From: Allobosea sp. UNC402CLCol
GTDB taxonomy: Bacteria > Pseudomonadota > Alphaproteobacteria > Rhizobiales > Beijerinckiaceae
Length of the DNA: 64,000 nucleotides
Direction: 5' to 3'
NCBI RefSeq assembly: GCF_000745475.1
Contig: NZ_JQJJ01000008.1
Location: 951,384 to 1,015,383, forward strand
Position 1 is the stretch's first letter. Each line of letters opens with the position of its first letter. Shown piece by piece: positions 1 to 8,127 of this stretch. The notes beneath the pieces were generated by a model that ran no database searches, was not told where the DNA came from, and saw only the letters and a program-made list of their open reading frames with translations. Made by a program: the position numbers and the translations under genes.

Positions 1-210
1 ACGACGACGCCGTCGCCGGCGAGAGCCGGAAAGAACAGGTTTTGTAGGCCGGACATCACGGGAGAAATGCGAGGAGGGAAACGAACTGCACCATGTCCTT
101 GCCCGGCCGGAAAAGGAAATCGTCCTTTCTGATGTGTCCGATGAGGAGAATTCATCCATGCCGGCGCGTCGCATGGGACAAATCCGAAACACCCGCTAGT
201 TTGAGGCACC
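1..210. other. Left-edge region before ruvC, no confident gene
   Basis: These 210 bases hold no gene I can support. A reverse-strand ATG at position 56 opens a frame that runs off the left edge (about 18 codons, starting M-S-G-L-Q-N-L), so a divergent gene may begin here. It has no clear Shine-Dalgarno sequence and is too short to judge. The ruvC promoter must lie in this stretch, but no convincing -35/-10 pair is visible. Confidence 0.35.
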
Positions 211-726
211 ATGGCACCTCCGATTCGCATCCTCGGCATCGATCCCGGCCTCCGGAAGACCGGCTGGGGGATCGTCATATCGGAGGGCAGCAAGCTCTCC
301 TTCGTCGCCTGCGGCTGTATCGAGAGCGATGGCGCGCTGCCGCTCGGCGACCGGCTGCGGCAGCTTCACGAAGGCATCGGCAAGGTGATCGCCGCCCACA
401 GGCCGCATGAGGCGGCGGTGGAGGAGACCTTCGTCAACCGCGACCCGCAATCGGCGCTGAAACTCGGACAGGCCCGCGGCATCGCGCTGGTGGTGCCATC
501 GCTGGCGGGGCTGAGCGTGGCGGAATATGCGGCGAACCTCGTCAAGAAGACCGTGGTCGGCGTCGGCCATGCCGACAAGAAGCAGGTGCAGGCGATGATC
601 CGCGTGCTGCTGCCCAAGGCCGAGACCAGCTCCGCCGACGCGGCGGATGCGCTGGCCGTCGCGATCTGCCATGCCCAGCATCGCGGCATGAGGGCCCTGG
701 TCGCGCAGATGCGCGCGGCGGGCTGA
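211..726 (+). CDS. ruvC: Crossover junction endodeoxyribonuclease RuvC
   Basis: RuvC is the dimeric Mg-dependent resolvase that cuts Holliday junctions bound by RuvAB during recombinational repair in the cytoplasm. The 171-residue product has the family's normal length. The four catalytic acidic residues are all in place: D11 in the LGIDPGL motif, E71 in AVEETF, and D143 and D146 in [10 protein letters not shown]. It starts at an ATG 23 bases before the ruvA start region and heads a co-directional ruvC-ruvA-GNAT-ruvB cluster. The identification is secure from motifs and context. An LexA-type operator was looked for upstream and not recognised. Confidence 0.97.
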   Translation: MAPPIRILGIDPGLRKTGWGIVISEGSKLSFVACGCIESDGALPLGDRLRQLHEGIGKVIAAHRPHEAAVEETFVNRDPQSALKLGQARGIALVVPSLAGLSVAEYAANLVKKTVVGVGHADKKQVQAMIRVLLPKAETSSADAADALAVAICHAQHRGMRALVAQMRAAG

Positions 727-749
727 ATGACGGCCGGGGAATCCACACG

Positions 750-1367
750 ATGATCGGCAAGCTCAAGGGCCTGATCGACTCCTATGGCGAGGATCACGTC
801 ATCATCGACGTGCAGGGCGTCGGCTATGTCGTGCAATGCTCCTCGCGCACGCTCCAGCGGCTTCCCAAGCCCGGCGAGGCGGCCGTGCTCTCGATCGAGA
901 CCCATGTCCGCGAGGATGCGATCCGCCTCTACGGCTTCATGTCCGATGTCGAGCGCGACTGGTTCCGGCTGATGCAGGTGGTGCAGGGCGTCGGTGCCAA
1001 GGTCGCGCTCGCCATCCTCTCGACGCTCGACCCCGGCGGCCTCGCCACCGCCATCGCCACCAATGACAAGGCGGCCATCGCCCGCGCGCCGGGCGTCGGC
1101 CCCAAGCTGGCGCAGCGCCTCTGCGCCGAGCTGAAGGACAAGGCGCCGGCCTTCGGCCATGTCGATCCGAGTCTCGCCCAGCTCTCCGGCGCGCTCGAGG
1201 ACAGGAAGCTGCCCCAGCCCGTGGCCGATGCCGTCTCGGCGCTGGCCAATCTCGGCTACCCGCAGGCCCAGGCCATCGCCGCGATCGCCGCGGCGGCGAA
1301 GGAGGCCGGGGACGGCGCCGGCACCGCCCAGCTCATCAAGCTCGGCCTGAAGGAGCTGGCGAAGTGA
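750..1367 (+). CDS. ruvA: Holliday junction branch migration protein RuvA
   Basis: RuvA tetramers bind the Holliday junction and load the RuvB helicase rings. The 205-residue protein shows the N-terminal OB-fold (about 1-64, starting MIGKLKG), two helix-hairpin-helix motifs ([14 protein letters not shown] about 77-90, and [12 protein letters not shown] about 113-124) and the C-terminal RuvB-contacting domain (about 158-205). Its TGA stop overlaps the GTG start of the next gene (GTGA), so translation of the acetyltransferase gene is probably coupled to it. Confidence 0.97.
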   Translation: MIGKLKGLIDSYGEDHVIIDVQGVGYVVQCSSRTLQRLPKPGEAAVLSIETHVREDAIRLYGFMSDVERDWFRLMQVVQGVGAKVALAILSTLDPGGLATAIATNDKAAIARAPGVGPKLAQRLCAELKDKAPAFGHVDPSLAQLSGALEDRKLPQPVADAVSALANLGYPQAQAIAAIAAAAKEAGDGAGTAQLIKLGLKELAK

Positions 1368-1861
1368 GCCCGGCCGGCGAGCCGGACGATCTCGAACTGC
1401 GCGTCGTCACCGACAAGGGCGAACTGCTCAAGATCATGATGGTGGCCTGGGGCTCGCACCGCATGATGATCGACCTCCACGTCTATGACGTGGCCGAGAT
1501 CGACGCCCTCGGCCTCTACGAGCCGAACGGGCGTACCGCCGCGCTGGCGAGCTGGACGATCCGGGGCGAGACGGCCTATCTCTGCGCCTTGCATTCGCTG
1601 AGACCCGGCGAAGGCGTCGCCATCCGGATGCTCGATGCGGTGATCGCGGCCGCGAGAGCGGCGGGGGCGAAACGGCTCAAGGCCATGCTGACCAACGACA
1701 ACATGCCGGGCCTCGTCTTCTATCAGCGGCGCGGCTTTCGGCTGTCCGGGCTTTATCTCGACGCGATCGACGCCTATCGCTCCGTCGTGCCGACCATCAT
1801 CAAGACGGGATACAAGGACATTCCGATCCACGACGCCATCGAGCTGGAGATCGCACTGTGA
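1364..1861 (+). CDS. GNAT-family N-acetyltransferase inserted between ruvA and ruvB
   Basis: This 165-residue protein has a GNAT fold signature: a central acetyl-CoA loop region around [13 protein letters not shown] (about 86-98), an [12 protein letters not shown] helix-strand unit, and the common C-terminal [11 protein letters not shown] motif. The substrate cannot be told. It starts with GTG overlapping the ruvA stop by four bases, and its own stop overlaps the GTG start of ruvB by four bases, so it is translationally locked into the ruv operon. Acetyltransferases are not part of the known RuvABC machinery. Whether it acts on a repair protein or just rides along is unknown. Confidence 0.88.
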   Translation: MSPAGEPDDLELRVVTDKGELLKIMMVAWGSHRMMIDLHVYDVAEIDALGLYEPNGRTAALASWTIRGETAYLCALHSLRPGEGVAIRMLDAVIAAARAAGAKRLKAMLTNDNMPGLVFYQRRGFRLSGLYLDAIDAYRSVVPTIIKTGYKDIPIHDAIELEIAL

Positions 1862-2910
1862 GCGAACCCAAGCGCTCCGGGCTGATGACGGCCGAACGCC
1901 GCGAGGACGACAGCGAGACCTCGCTGCGCCCGCTTTCGCTGTCCGATTTCACCGGGCAGGCGGCGGCGCGCGCCAATCTCCAGGTCTTCATCAATGCAGC
2001 CAGGACCCGTGGCGACGCGCTCGACCATGTCCTCTTCGTCGGCCCACCCGGTCTCGGCAAGACGACGCTGGCGCAGATCGTGGCGCGCGAGCTCGGCGTC
2101 AATTTCCGCTCGACCTCCGGCCCCGTCATCGCCAAGGCCGGCGATCTCGCGGCCCAGCTCACCAATCTCGAAGAGCGCGACGTGCTCTTCATCGACGAGA
2201 TCCACCGCCTCAACCCGGCGGTCGAGGAAATCCTCTATCCGGCGATGGAGGACTATCAGCTCGATCTGATCATCGGCGAAGGCCCGGCCGCCCGCTCGGT
2301 CAAGATCGACCTGCCCAAATTCACGCTCGTCGGCGCCACCACCCGCGCCGGCCTGCTGACCACGCCGCTGCGCGACCGCTTCGGCATCCCGATCCGCCTG
2401 CAGTTCTACACGGTCGAGGAATTGCAGGGCATCGTCTCGCGCGGCGCCCGCGTGCTCGGCGTGCCGATGTCCGACGACGGCGCCAACGAGATCGCCAAGC
2501 GCTCCCGCGGGACGCCGCGCATCGCCGGGCGCCTGCTGCGCCGCGTGCGCGATTTCGCCATCGTCGACGGCGACCCGATCGTTACCCGCAAGGTCGCCGA
2601 CAAGGCGCTCTCCCTGCTCGACGTCGACGCGATCGGCCTCGACCAGATGGACCGGCGCTATCTCACCACCGTCGCGATCAATTTCGGCGGCGGCCCGGTC
2701 GGCATCGAGACCATCGCCGCCTCGCTCTCCGAGCCGCGCGACGCGATCGAAGAGATCATCGAGCCCTTCCTGCTCCAGCAGGGCTTCATCCAGCGCACCC
2801 CGCGCGGGCGCCTGCTGACGCCGCACGCCTTCCGCCATCTCGGCATGCCCGAGCCCTCGCGCGAGACGGCCCAGTTCGGCCTGTTTGGAAACGACGAGGA
2901 CGAGGCGTGA
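1858..2910 (+). CDS. ruvB: Holliday junction branch migration helicase RuvB
   Basis: RuvB is the hexameric AAA+ motor that drives branch migration with RuvA. The 350-residue sequence has Walker [10 protein letters not shown] (about 62-70), Walker B LFIDEIH (D113), sensor 1 region VGATTRAG, the arginine-finger region LRDRFG and a C-terminal winged-helix domain (about 260-340). The start is GTG, placed by its four-base overlap with the acetyltransferase stop. The short N-terminal extension before the AAA+ core is normal for alphaproteobacteria. Its stop overlaps the GTG start of the next gene. Confidence 0.97.
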   Translation: MSEPKRSGLMTAERREDDSETSLRPLSLSDFTGQAAARANLQVFINAARTRGDALDHVLFVGPPGLGKTTLAQIVARELGVNFRSTSGPVIAKAGDLAAQLTNLEERDVLFIDEIHRLNPAVEEILYPAMEDYQLDLIIGEGPAARSVKIDLPKFTLVGATTRAGLLTTPLRDRFGIPIRLQFYTVEELQGIVSRGARVLGVPMSDDGANEIAKRSRGTPRIAGRLLRRVRDFAIVDGDPIVTRKVADKALSLLDVDAIGLDQMDRRYLTTVAINFGGGPVGIETIAASLSEPRDAIEEIIEPFLLQQGFIQRTPRGRLLTPHAFRHLGMPEPSRETAQFGLFGNDEDEA

Positions 2911-3452
2911 GGCAGATCCTTCGGAATGTCGCGCTGGCGCTCGCCCTCACCGGCCTGTTCGCCGTCCTGGCGGTTTCGGCTCGCGCCGGTGACGACGTGC
3001 CGCGCGGGCCGGTGGAAGAAGGCTACGCCATCACGATCAAGATGCTCGCCGCCAAGGGCAAGGCCCCGCCGCCGGCCTGGCGCCCGCCGCATCGCGACCG
3101 GCTGATGAGCAGGAGCCTGGCCGCGCTCTTCGCCCGCGACGACCTTTATCAGGACGAGAGCGGCGATATGGGTCAGATCGGCGCCGACCCCTTCCTCAAC
3201 GGCCAGGACGGCGAGATCAAGAAGCTGAACTTCGACACGATCCCGGTCGCGGCCGGAAAGGCAACGGTGCTGGCCAATTTCCGCAGCTTCGGCAAGCCCG
3301 TGACCGTCCAATTCCAGATGATCAGGGAGGACGGCGGCTGGCGCATCGACGACATCGTCAACCGCTTCGAAGGCAAGGACTCTTCGATCCGCGAGCAGCT
3401 CTCGCAGCCCTATGACTGCGGCTCCTTCATGAACAAGCCCTGCAAGCGCTGA
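2907..3452 (+). CDS. Secreted DUF3828-like protein
   Basis: This 181-residue protein has an N-terminal hydrophobic signal segment (about 7-27, ending VSARA before GDD) and should be exported to the periplasm. The mature part carries the DUF3828-type pattern: a [11 protein letters not shown] segment, alternating beta strands ([21 protein letters not shown] about 129-149), and a C-terminal stretch with two cysteines ([11 protein letters not shown]) that could form a disulfide. It starts with GTG overlapping the ruvB stop (GTGA), so it is the last member of the ruv operon. Its role is unknown and a link to recombination is not obvious. Confidence 0.8.
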   Translation: MRQILRNVALALALTGLFAVLAVSARAGDDVPRGPVEEGYAITIKMLAAKGKAPPPAWRPPHRDRLMSRSLAALFARDDLYQDESGDMGQIGADPFLNGQDGEIKKLNFDTIPVAAGKATVLANFRSFGKPVTVQFQMIREDGGWRIDDIVNRFEGKDSSIREQLSQPYDCGSFMNKPCKR

Positions 3453-3507
3453 GCGTCTGCAGGGCTCGATATGGCTGGAGCGTTCCGACCATTCTCGGAA
3501 CTGCTGG

Positions 3508-3601
3508 GTCATCCCGGGCTTGCCCCGGGGCCCATCAAAGGGCTGCGGAGCATTACGATGGATCCCGAATCTGCGCTGCTACGCAGCTTGTCCGGGATGA
3601 C
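3508..3601. repeat. 94-bp MITE-like element, copy 1
   Basis: The element is bounded by inverted ends GTCATCCCGG and CCGGGATGAC and is exactly 94 bp long. Its reverse complement matches a second 94-bp element at 30646-30739 at most positions, including an internal GACAAGCTGC...AGCAGCGCAGAT block and a shared CTCCGC block. It sits in the gap between two convergent genes (the DUF3828-like gene and the basic hypothetical gene). No open reading frame or transposase lies inside, so it would have to be moved by an enzyme encoded elsewhere, if it is mobile at all. Confidence 0.8.
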
Positions 3602-3631
3602 GCCACGTCTCCGTCGGAAATCGGCACCCCG

Positions 3632-4144
3632 CTACGACTGACGCGCGATCTTCGAGCGCATCATCGCCGGGCGGGCGCCGGCATCGTTCAGCGCGCCGGA
3701 CTTGACCGCCTTGGGGTTTTCGACCGGCCGCATGCCCTTGCCGGCCGTGCGGCTGGCGGGACGTTGCGCCGCGCTCTGGCGTTGCTTCAGTGCCAGCGCC
3801 TTGCGGGCGAGGCTGCGCTGGCTCGGAGCCTTTTCCTTCTCGGCCCGGCGCGTACGCTCGGCTCCGACGCGCTTCAGCGCCGCGGTCAGCGCGTCGGCCT
3901 TGGCCTTGGTGCCGCTGTTGTCGCTCGCGGGCTTCGCGCCTTTGGGCTCCGCCTTGCCGCGCATCTCGCGCTTCTGCCGGCGGGCACCGTCGCGCGCCTT
4001 GTCGCGGCGCTCGCGCAGCTTGGCGGCGAGATCGCGCAATTCATCGTCCGGAAGAGCACCGATCGCACCGCGCTGGGTGCGTGCGACGAGATCGAGCTCG
4101 GTCTTGTCGAGCAGCCGCGCGGTCGCCTTGCTGGATTGCGCCAT
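3632..4144 (-). CDS. Basic charged hypothetical protein
   Basis: The 170-residue product is very rich in Lys, Arg and Ala and looks partly helical and partly disordered, with no membrane segment and no domain I recognise. The N-terminal MAQSSKATARLLDKTELDLVA stretch looks like a folded helix region, and the C-terminal half is a string of basic blocks. I chose the ATG at 4144 over the upstream in-frame ATG at 4159 because a strong GGGAGGACAAG ribosome site precedes it. A nucleic-acid-binding role is possible from charge alone. It is convergent with the ruv operon across copy 1 of the 94-bp repeat. Confidence 0.65.
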   Translation of the reverse strand: MAQSSKATARLLDKTELDLVARTQRGAIGALPDDELRDLAAKLRERRDKARDGARRQKREMRGKAEPKGAKPASDNSGTKAKADALTAALKRVGAERTRRAEKEKAPSQRSLARKALALKQRQSAAQRPASRTAGKGMRPVENPKAVKSGALNDAGARPAMMRSKIARQS

Positions 4145-4267
4145 CACTTGTCCTCCCATGGGTCACGCAACGGGTAACGCCGCTCCGGCTGAGCAGTTCC
4201 AGCCTTTCCGAAGCCGTATCGATTGGTCTATGGCAGCGGCAACCGTTCGATACCCCTCCGGAGCACC

Positions 4268-4672
4268 ATGAGCAGGGTCCATCGCCTCGACATCCGCGTC
4301 TACTATGAGGACACCGACTTCTCCGGCGTGGTCTATCACGCCTCCTATCTGCGCTTCATGGAGCGTGGCCGCACCGAGCTCATCCGCGCGCTCGGCATCG
4401 AGCAGCGCGAGCTCTTCGACGGCGAGACGGCGCTGGGCTTCGCCGTCCGCAAGATGACGATCGACTTCCTGCGCCCGGCCGTGATGGACGACCTGCTGAC
4501 GGTCGAGACGCACTGCACCGCCGCGCGTGGCGCCACCATGGATCTCGAGCAGCGCGTGCTGCGCGGCGAAGAAGTGCTGATCGCGGCGCAGGTCATGGTC
4601 GCCTGCATCGGCGGCGGCCGGGCACGGCGCATTCCCGACGGCTTGCGCAAACGGCTGATGCTCGACGACTGA
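4268..4672 (+). CDS. ybgC: Tol-Pal associated acyl-CoA thioesterase YbgC
   Basis: YbgC is a hotdog-fold thioesterase commonly encoded at the head of tol-pal clusters and thought to act on acyl-CoA or acyl-ACP at the membrane. The 134-residue protein carries the family active-site block VYYEDTDFSGVVYHASYLRF with catalytic Asp at D17, followed by FMERGRTELIR. The ATG at 4268 is preferred over an upstream ATG at 4223 because it has a GGAG site seven bases ahead and gives the standard family N-terminus. Unusually, it is separated from tolQ by four unrelated genes (about 3.7 kb). Confidence 0.93.
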   Translation: MSRVHRLDIRVYYEDTDFSGVVYHASYLRFMERGRTELIRALGIEQRELFDGETALGFAVRKMTIDFLRPAVMDDLLTVETHCTAARGATMDLEQRVLRGEEVLIAAQVMVACIGGGRARRIPDGLRKRLMLDD

Positions 4673-4710
4673 CGCTGCCGCGCATGACCATCGACGTAAG
4701 GCCCACCCGC

Positions 4711-4729
4711 ATGTTAGCGCTCTTAACAT
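4711..4729. promoter_or_regulatory. Palindrome overlapping the tetR start codon
   Basis: ATGTTA and TAACAT form inverted arms around the 7-base spacer GCGCTCT. The right arm contains the first two bases of the TetR start codon (4728), and no Shine-Dalgarno sequence precedes that ATG. This is a good candidate for an autoregulatory TetR operator placed on top of a leaderless or short-leader promoter. The function is inferred from position and symmetry only. Confidence 0.55.
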
Positions 4730-5387
4730 GAGCTGGAAGCGCGACAGACCCGAAACGCCCCGCGGCTATCATCACGGCAACCTCAAGGAGGAGCTGGTGC
4801 GGGCCGCGCTGGGGCTGATCGGGGAAAAGGGACCGAACGGCTTCACCTTCGCCGAGGCCGCGCGCATGGCCGGCGTCAGCCCGGCCGCGCCCTATCGGCA
4901 TTTCCGTGACCGCGACGAGTTGCTGGCCGATGTGGCCGCGCGCGGCTTCCAGGCCTTCGAGGCGTCGCTGTCGCGCGCCTGGGACCAGGGGCGTCCCGAC
5001 CCCGAATCTGCCTTCCACCGGCTCGGCCGCGCCTATCTGGCTTTCGCCCATGACGAGCCGGCCTATTATTCCGCCATGTTCGAGGCCGGCGTGTCGCTCG
5101 ATGCAAGCCCGGAATTGCGGGCTGCCGCCGACCGCGCCTTCGCCAATCTGCGGCAGGCGGCCGAGGCCTTGATCGCCCGGCTGCCGCAGAACAAGCGCCC
5201 GCCCGCGCTGATGATGGCGCTGCACATCTGGGCGATGTCGCATGGCATCGCCGCCCTGTTCGGCCGCGCCGATGGCGGCCGGCGGCCGCTGCCCATGTCG
5301 GCCGCCGAGCTGCTCGAGGCGGGCATGCTGATCTATCTCCAGGGCCTGGGAATCGGCCCGGAAACCGCACCCCCACCCGCCGTCTGA
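4728..5387 (+). CDS. TetR/AcrR-family regulator with WHG-type C-domain
   Basis: This 219-residue protein begins with a classic TetR helix-turn-helix (about 18-65: LVRAALGLIGEKGPNGFTF then AARMAGVSPAAPYRHFRDRDEL). The C-terminal half includes the ALMMALHIWAMSHGIAALFG segment, typical of the WHG-type ligand/dimer domain. It should act as a ligand-responsive repressor. The start ATG lies inside a palindrome, and the downstream DUF2852 gene has a different palindrome in its promoter, so which genes it controls is not settled by sequence. It follows ybgC by 55 bases on the same strand. Confidence 0.9.
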   Translation: MSWKRDRPETPRGYHHGNLKEELVRAALGLIGEKGPNGFTFAEAARMAGVSPAAPYRHFRDRDELLADVAARGFQAFEASLSRAWDQGRPDPESAFHRLGRAYLAFAHDEPAYYSAMFEAGVSLDASPELRAAADRAFANLRQAAEALIARLPQNKRPPALMMALHIWAMSHGIAALFGRADGGRRPLPMSAAELLEAGMLIYLQGLGIGPETAPPPAV

Positions 5388-5407
5388 CGATTTTTCGCCG
5401 GCCATTC

Positions 5408-5458
5408 TTGACAAGCCGGACCCTCGCAAGCATCTATGTGAATGTGATTTACATTCAC
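5408..5458 (+). promoter_or_regulatory. Promoter and 21-bp operator ahead of DUF2852 gene
   Basis: A perfect TTGACA -35 box lies at 5408-5413. A weak -10 must fall near 5431-5440, but no good hexamer is visible. Overlapping or just after it is a perfect 8+8 palindrome with a 5-base spacer, GTGAATGT-N5-ACATTCAC (5438-5458), ending 21 bases before the DUF2852 start. The layout fits a repressor operator. The adjacent TetR protein is the obvious candidate, although the palindrome at its own start has different arms. Confidence 0.6.
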
Positions 5459-5479
5459 GTCGATGAGCGGAGGAGAAAG

Positions 5480-5938
5480 ATGCCGATCGTCACGAAGCTT
5501 GACGAATACGGAAGAGGAGCCTGGATCGCCTTCGCGGTGCTCGGCTTCATCGTGTGGTGGCCGCTGGGTCTGGCGACCCTGGCCTTTCTGTTTGGGAGTG
5601 GACGCATGGGTTGCGGATATGCCGGAGACCGTTACGAACATCGGATGAGCCGCCTGCAGGGCAAGATGGACCGGATGCGCGAGCGCATGGCGGGCCGTGA
5701 GGGCCGCGGTTTCGGCGGCGGCTTCGGCGGCTGGGGCCGCGAGCCCTCGAGCGGCAACCGTGCCTTCGACGAGTATAAGGCCGAGACGCTGCGCCGGCTC
5801 GAGGACGAGCAGCGCGAGTTCCACGATTTCCTGGGCCGCCTGCGCATGGCCCGCGACAAGGCCGAGTTCGATCAGTTCATGAACGACCGCCGCAACAACC
5901 CGCCGGCCAATCCCCCGGCCCAGCCCGACGCGGCCTGA
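5480..5938 (+). CDS. DUF2852 membrane-anchored protein
   Basis: The 152-residue product matches DUF2852, a family largely confined to alphaproteobacteria. It has one N-terminal transmembrane segment (about 12-36, AWIAFAVLGFIVWWPLGLATLAFLFG), a Gly-rich linker (GRGFGGGFGGWG), and a charged helical C-terminal domain with the family motif NRAFDEYKAETLRRLEDEQREF and DKAEFDQFM. The function is unknown; the cytoplasmic helix may mediate oligomerisation. The ATG at 5480 has a GGAGGA site 5 bases upstream and is preferred over an in-frame start at 5408 that would translate through the operator. Confidence 0.88.
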   Translation: MPIVTKLDEYGRGAWIAFAVLGFIVWWPLGLATLAFLFGSGRMGCGYAGDRYEHRMSRLQGKMDRMRERMAGREGRGFGGGFGGWGREPSSGNRAFDEYKAETLRRLEDEQREFHDFLGRLRMARDKAEFDQFMNDRRNNPPANPPAQPDAA

Positions 5939-5980
5939 ACCTGTCGCGGCGAAAGCCGAGATCAACAGCCATGAGACGAG

Positions 5981-6010
5981 CCCGCTCCGGTCAGCCGGAG
6001 CGGGTTTTTT
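5981..6010 (+). terminator. Rho-independent terminator after DUF2852 gene
   Basis: A perfect 10-bp stem (CCCGCTCCGG/CCGGAGCGGG) with a TCAG loop is followed by six T residues. It ends the tetR-DUF2852 transcript and separates it from the convergent carrier gene, whose stop lies four bases beyond. Confidence 0.92.
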
Positions 6011-6013
6011 GCA

Positions 6014-6943
6014 TCAAGCCGCGAGCCAGCCCGTCAGACCGATCAGCACGAGAGGGATCGCCGCCATGGCGAGGGCGGTCTGGATCGCTGTGATCCCGGC
6101 CATCAAAGGCGCATCGCCACCGAGCTGCCGAGCCATGATGTAAGCGGAGGACGCCGTCGGCAGGGCCTGGAAAAGCAGCGCCGTCGTCAGGGCCGGGCCG
6201 TTCAGCCCCGTGACCATGGCCACGAGCACCGTTGCGGCGGGCATGGCCAGGAATTTCATCATCGACGACGAAGCGACTGGTCCGATCCATCGGCGCGCCG
6301 AGCTGAAATCGAGCGCGGCGCCGACGCAGAGCAGACCAAGGGGCAATGAGGCCGCCCCCAGCGAGCGCATGGCCGACTCAAGGCCGCGCGGAATGCCGAG
6401 GCCGATCAGCTGGAAAGCGATCCCGCCGAGCGAAGCCACCACCAGCGGGTTCGTGACGAGCTGCTTGAGAATGGCTCGGCCATTCAGCTTGGCCGAGCCA
6501 TGGCGGGCAAACACCAGCACGCACAGGACATTGACCGTCGGCACGATCGCGGCATTGCAGATCGCGGCCAGCGCGATGCCCTGGGCTCCGAACAGCCCTC
6601 CCGCAAGGGTCACGCCCACATAGTTGTTGAACCGCACGCTGCCCTGAAACACCGAGGTGAATGCCGGGCCGTCCAGATTCAGCAACGGCCGGACGGCCAT
6701 GACCAGCGCCGCGACCGCAATCGTCGAAAGGATCAGCGTCAAGGCCAGGTCACGAACCGGCAACGCTTCAAGATGCGCCGTTGCCAGGCCGTGGAAGAAC
6801 AGGCTGGGGAGCAGGACATAGTAGCCGAGCCGCTCCGCCTGGGGCCAGAAGCTGTCGGCCAGAATGCGCCGCTGGCGCAGCGCCATCCCCAGTCCGATCA
6901 AGATGATGACGGGCAGAAGGGCCAGAAGCACCTGCTCCGTCAT
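6014..6943 (-). CDS. AEC (auxin efflux carrier) family transporter
   Basis: This 309-residue integral membrane protein has the PF03547 pattern of about ten hydrophobic segments in two five-helix bundles. They begin with MTEQVLLALLPVIILIGLGM and include the conserved F-x-GSVRFNNYVGVTLAGG stretch and the helix-break LPTASSAYIMARQLGGD. AEC members move small organic acids or similar anions across the inner membrane, but the substrate cannot be read here. It is transcribed divergently from a LysR regulator with a LysR-type box between them, so that regulator probably controls it. Confidence 0.9.
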   Translation of the reverse strand: MTEQVLLALLPVIILIGLGMALRQRRILADSFWPQAERLGYYVLLPSLFFHGLATAHLEALPVRDLALTLILSTIAVAALVMAVRPLLNLDGPAFTSVFQGSVRFNNYVGVTLAGGLFGAQGIALAAICNAAIVPTVNVLCVLVFARHGSAKLNGRAILKQLVTNPLVVASLGGIAFQLIGLGIPRGLESAMRSLGAASLPLGLLCVGAALDFSSARRWIGPVASSSMMKFLAMPAATVLVAMVTGLNGPALTTALLFQALPTASSAYIMARQLGGDAPLMAGITAIQTALAMAAIPLVLIGLTGWLAA

Positions 6944-7149
6944 GGCCGCGCGCCGCGGCTCGCAGCGATACGCCGGCTCCGCTCCGCCGGCATCGCCAGG
7001 CTCGCTTGGGAATGATCTGAATCCCGCCGAGCCGGATCAGCCCCTGCCGGACTGCCGGACGCTACGCTTGGGAAGGCTGCCATGTCAAACTCGCGCCGCA
7101 AAACCGGACGAAGACCTACCAGTTCCCATTCGCCAGGAAAAATTCTGAA

Positions 7150-7170
7150 TTCTCTTTCAATCAATGAGAA
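7150..7170. promoter_or_regulatory. LysR-type T-N11-A box in divergent promoter
   Basis: The sequence TTCTC-N11-GAGAA is a dyad containing the T-N11-A core of LysR-type regulators. It lies 43 bases before the lysR start and about 207 bases from the divergent carrier gene. The surrounding stretch (about 7138-7190) is conspicuously AT-rich compared with the flanks, as expected for a promoter zone. Confidence 0.6.
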
Positions 7171-7212
7171 ATACTTGTTGATATACCTCGACCGCGATGG
7201 GAAGGATTCGCC

Positions 7213-8127
7213 ATGTCGCTGCGTGCCCTTCGGACCTTGCATGCCATTGCGCGCCATGGCTCCTTCGCGCGCGCCGGCGAGGCCGTGGGGCTGACCCAAT
7301 CTGCCGTGAGCTTGCAGGTGAAGTCTCTCGAGGACGAATTCGGTGTGCGCCTGTTCGATCGGTCACGACGGCTGCCGGTCTTGACCGAAGCCGGCAAGAT
7401 CGTCCTCGCGAAATCGGAAGAGGTTCTGGCGCTCTATGACCGGATCCCCGAGGCGCTGGGTGACGAGCACGCGCTGGCCGGCCGCTTGAAGATCGGTGCG
7501 ATCCAGACGGCCTTGTCAGGCGCCCTGCCCGACGCGCTGATCACGTTGAAGCGGGCTCACCCCCGCATCCGGGTTCACGTCGTCGCCGGCATGTCGGCGG
7601 AGCTCGCGGCTCAGGTGGCCGGTGGCGAGCTGGATGCGGCGGTCACGACGGAGCCTGTCCGCCCTCATCCGCCCGATCTGGTCTGGACGCCCCTGTACAG
7701 CGATCGTTTCTGGCTTGTCGCGCCGAAAGGCAACGAGCGGAAGGATCAGCGGGAGCTGTTGAACGAGCTGCCTTTCATCAGATTCGACAGCCGTGCCTGG
7801 GCCGGCAGGGTCATCGATCGAGAGCTGCGCCGGCAGCGCATGACCGTGCGAGAGGAAATGGTTCTGGATAGCCAGGAAGTCATCCTGCACATGGTCGAGA
7901 AAGGGCTCGGCGTCGCGATTGCCCCGCTATCCGATGATGCGCGCCTGCATCTCGACCTGATATGTCTGCCGTTCGGCACGCCCCAGTTGACCCGGCGTAT
8001 CGTCCTGCTCGAGCGACAGGATCGTCGAACGGAGCGGCTGGCCGAAGCGTTGACGCACGCCCTCGTCGAAGCCGGGGGGCGCGGAGCAGGAACTCTGGAA
8101 GCTGTCTCCGCACAGGGTTCGCCGTAA
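7213..8127 (+). CDS. LysR-family transcriptional regulator
   Basis: The 304-residue protein has the N-terminal winged helix-turn-helix (MSLRALRTLHAIARHGSFARAGEAVGLTQSAVSLQVKSLE pattern, residues 1-60) and a periplasmic-binding-protein-like effector domain (about 90-295) with the LKIGAIQT entry strand. LysR proteins usually activate a divergent gene in response to a metabolite. The divergent AEC carrier gene and the T-N11-A dyad between them make that carrier the likely target. The C-terminal tail after residue 285 looks unstructured. Confidence 0.94.
   Translation: MSLRALRTLHAIARHGSFARAGEAVGLTQSAVSLQVKSLEDEFGVRLFDRSRRLPVLTEAGKIVLAKSEEVLALYDRIPEALGDEHALAGRLKIGAIQTALSGALPDALITLKRAHPRIRVHVVAGMSAELAAQVAGGELDAAVTTEPVRPHPPDLVWTPLYSDRFWLVAPKGNERKDQRELLNELPFIRFDSRAWAGRVIDRELRRQRMTVREEMVLDSQEVILHMVEKGLGVAIAPLSDDARLHLDLICLPFGTPQLTRRIVLLERQDRRTERLAEALTHALVEAGGRGAGTLEAVSAQGSP

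Noticed and set aside
1..56. Divergent gene entering from the left edge
   Set aside because: Only about 18 codons lie in the window, with no ribosome site and no recognisable residues, so it is not called as a gene.
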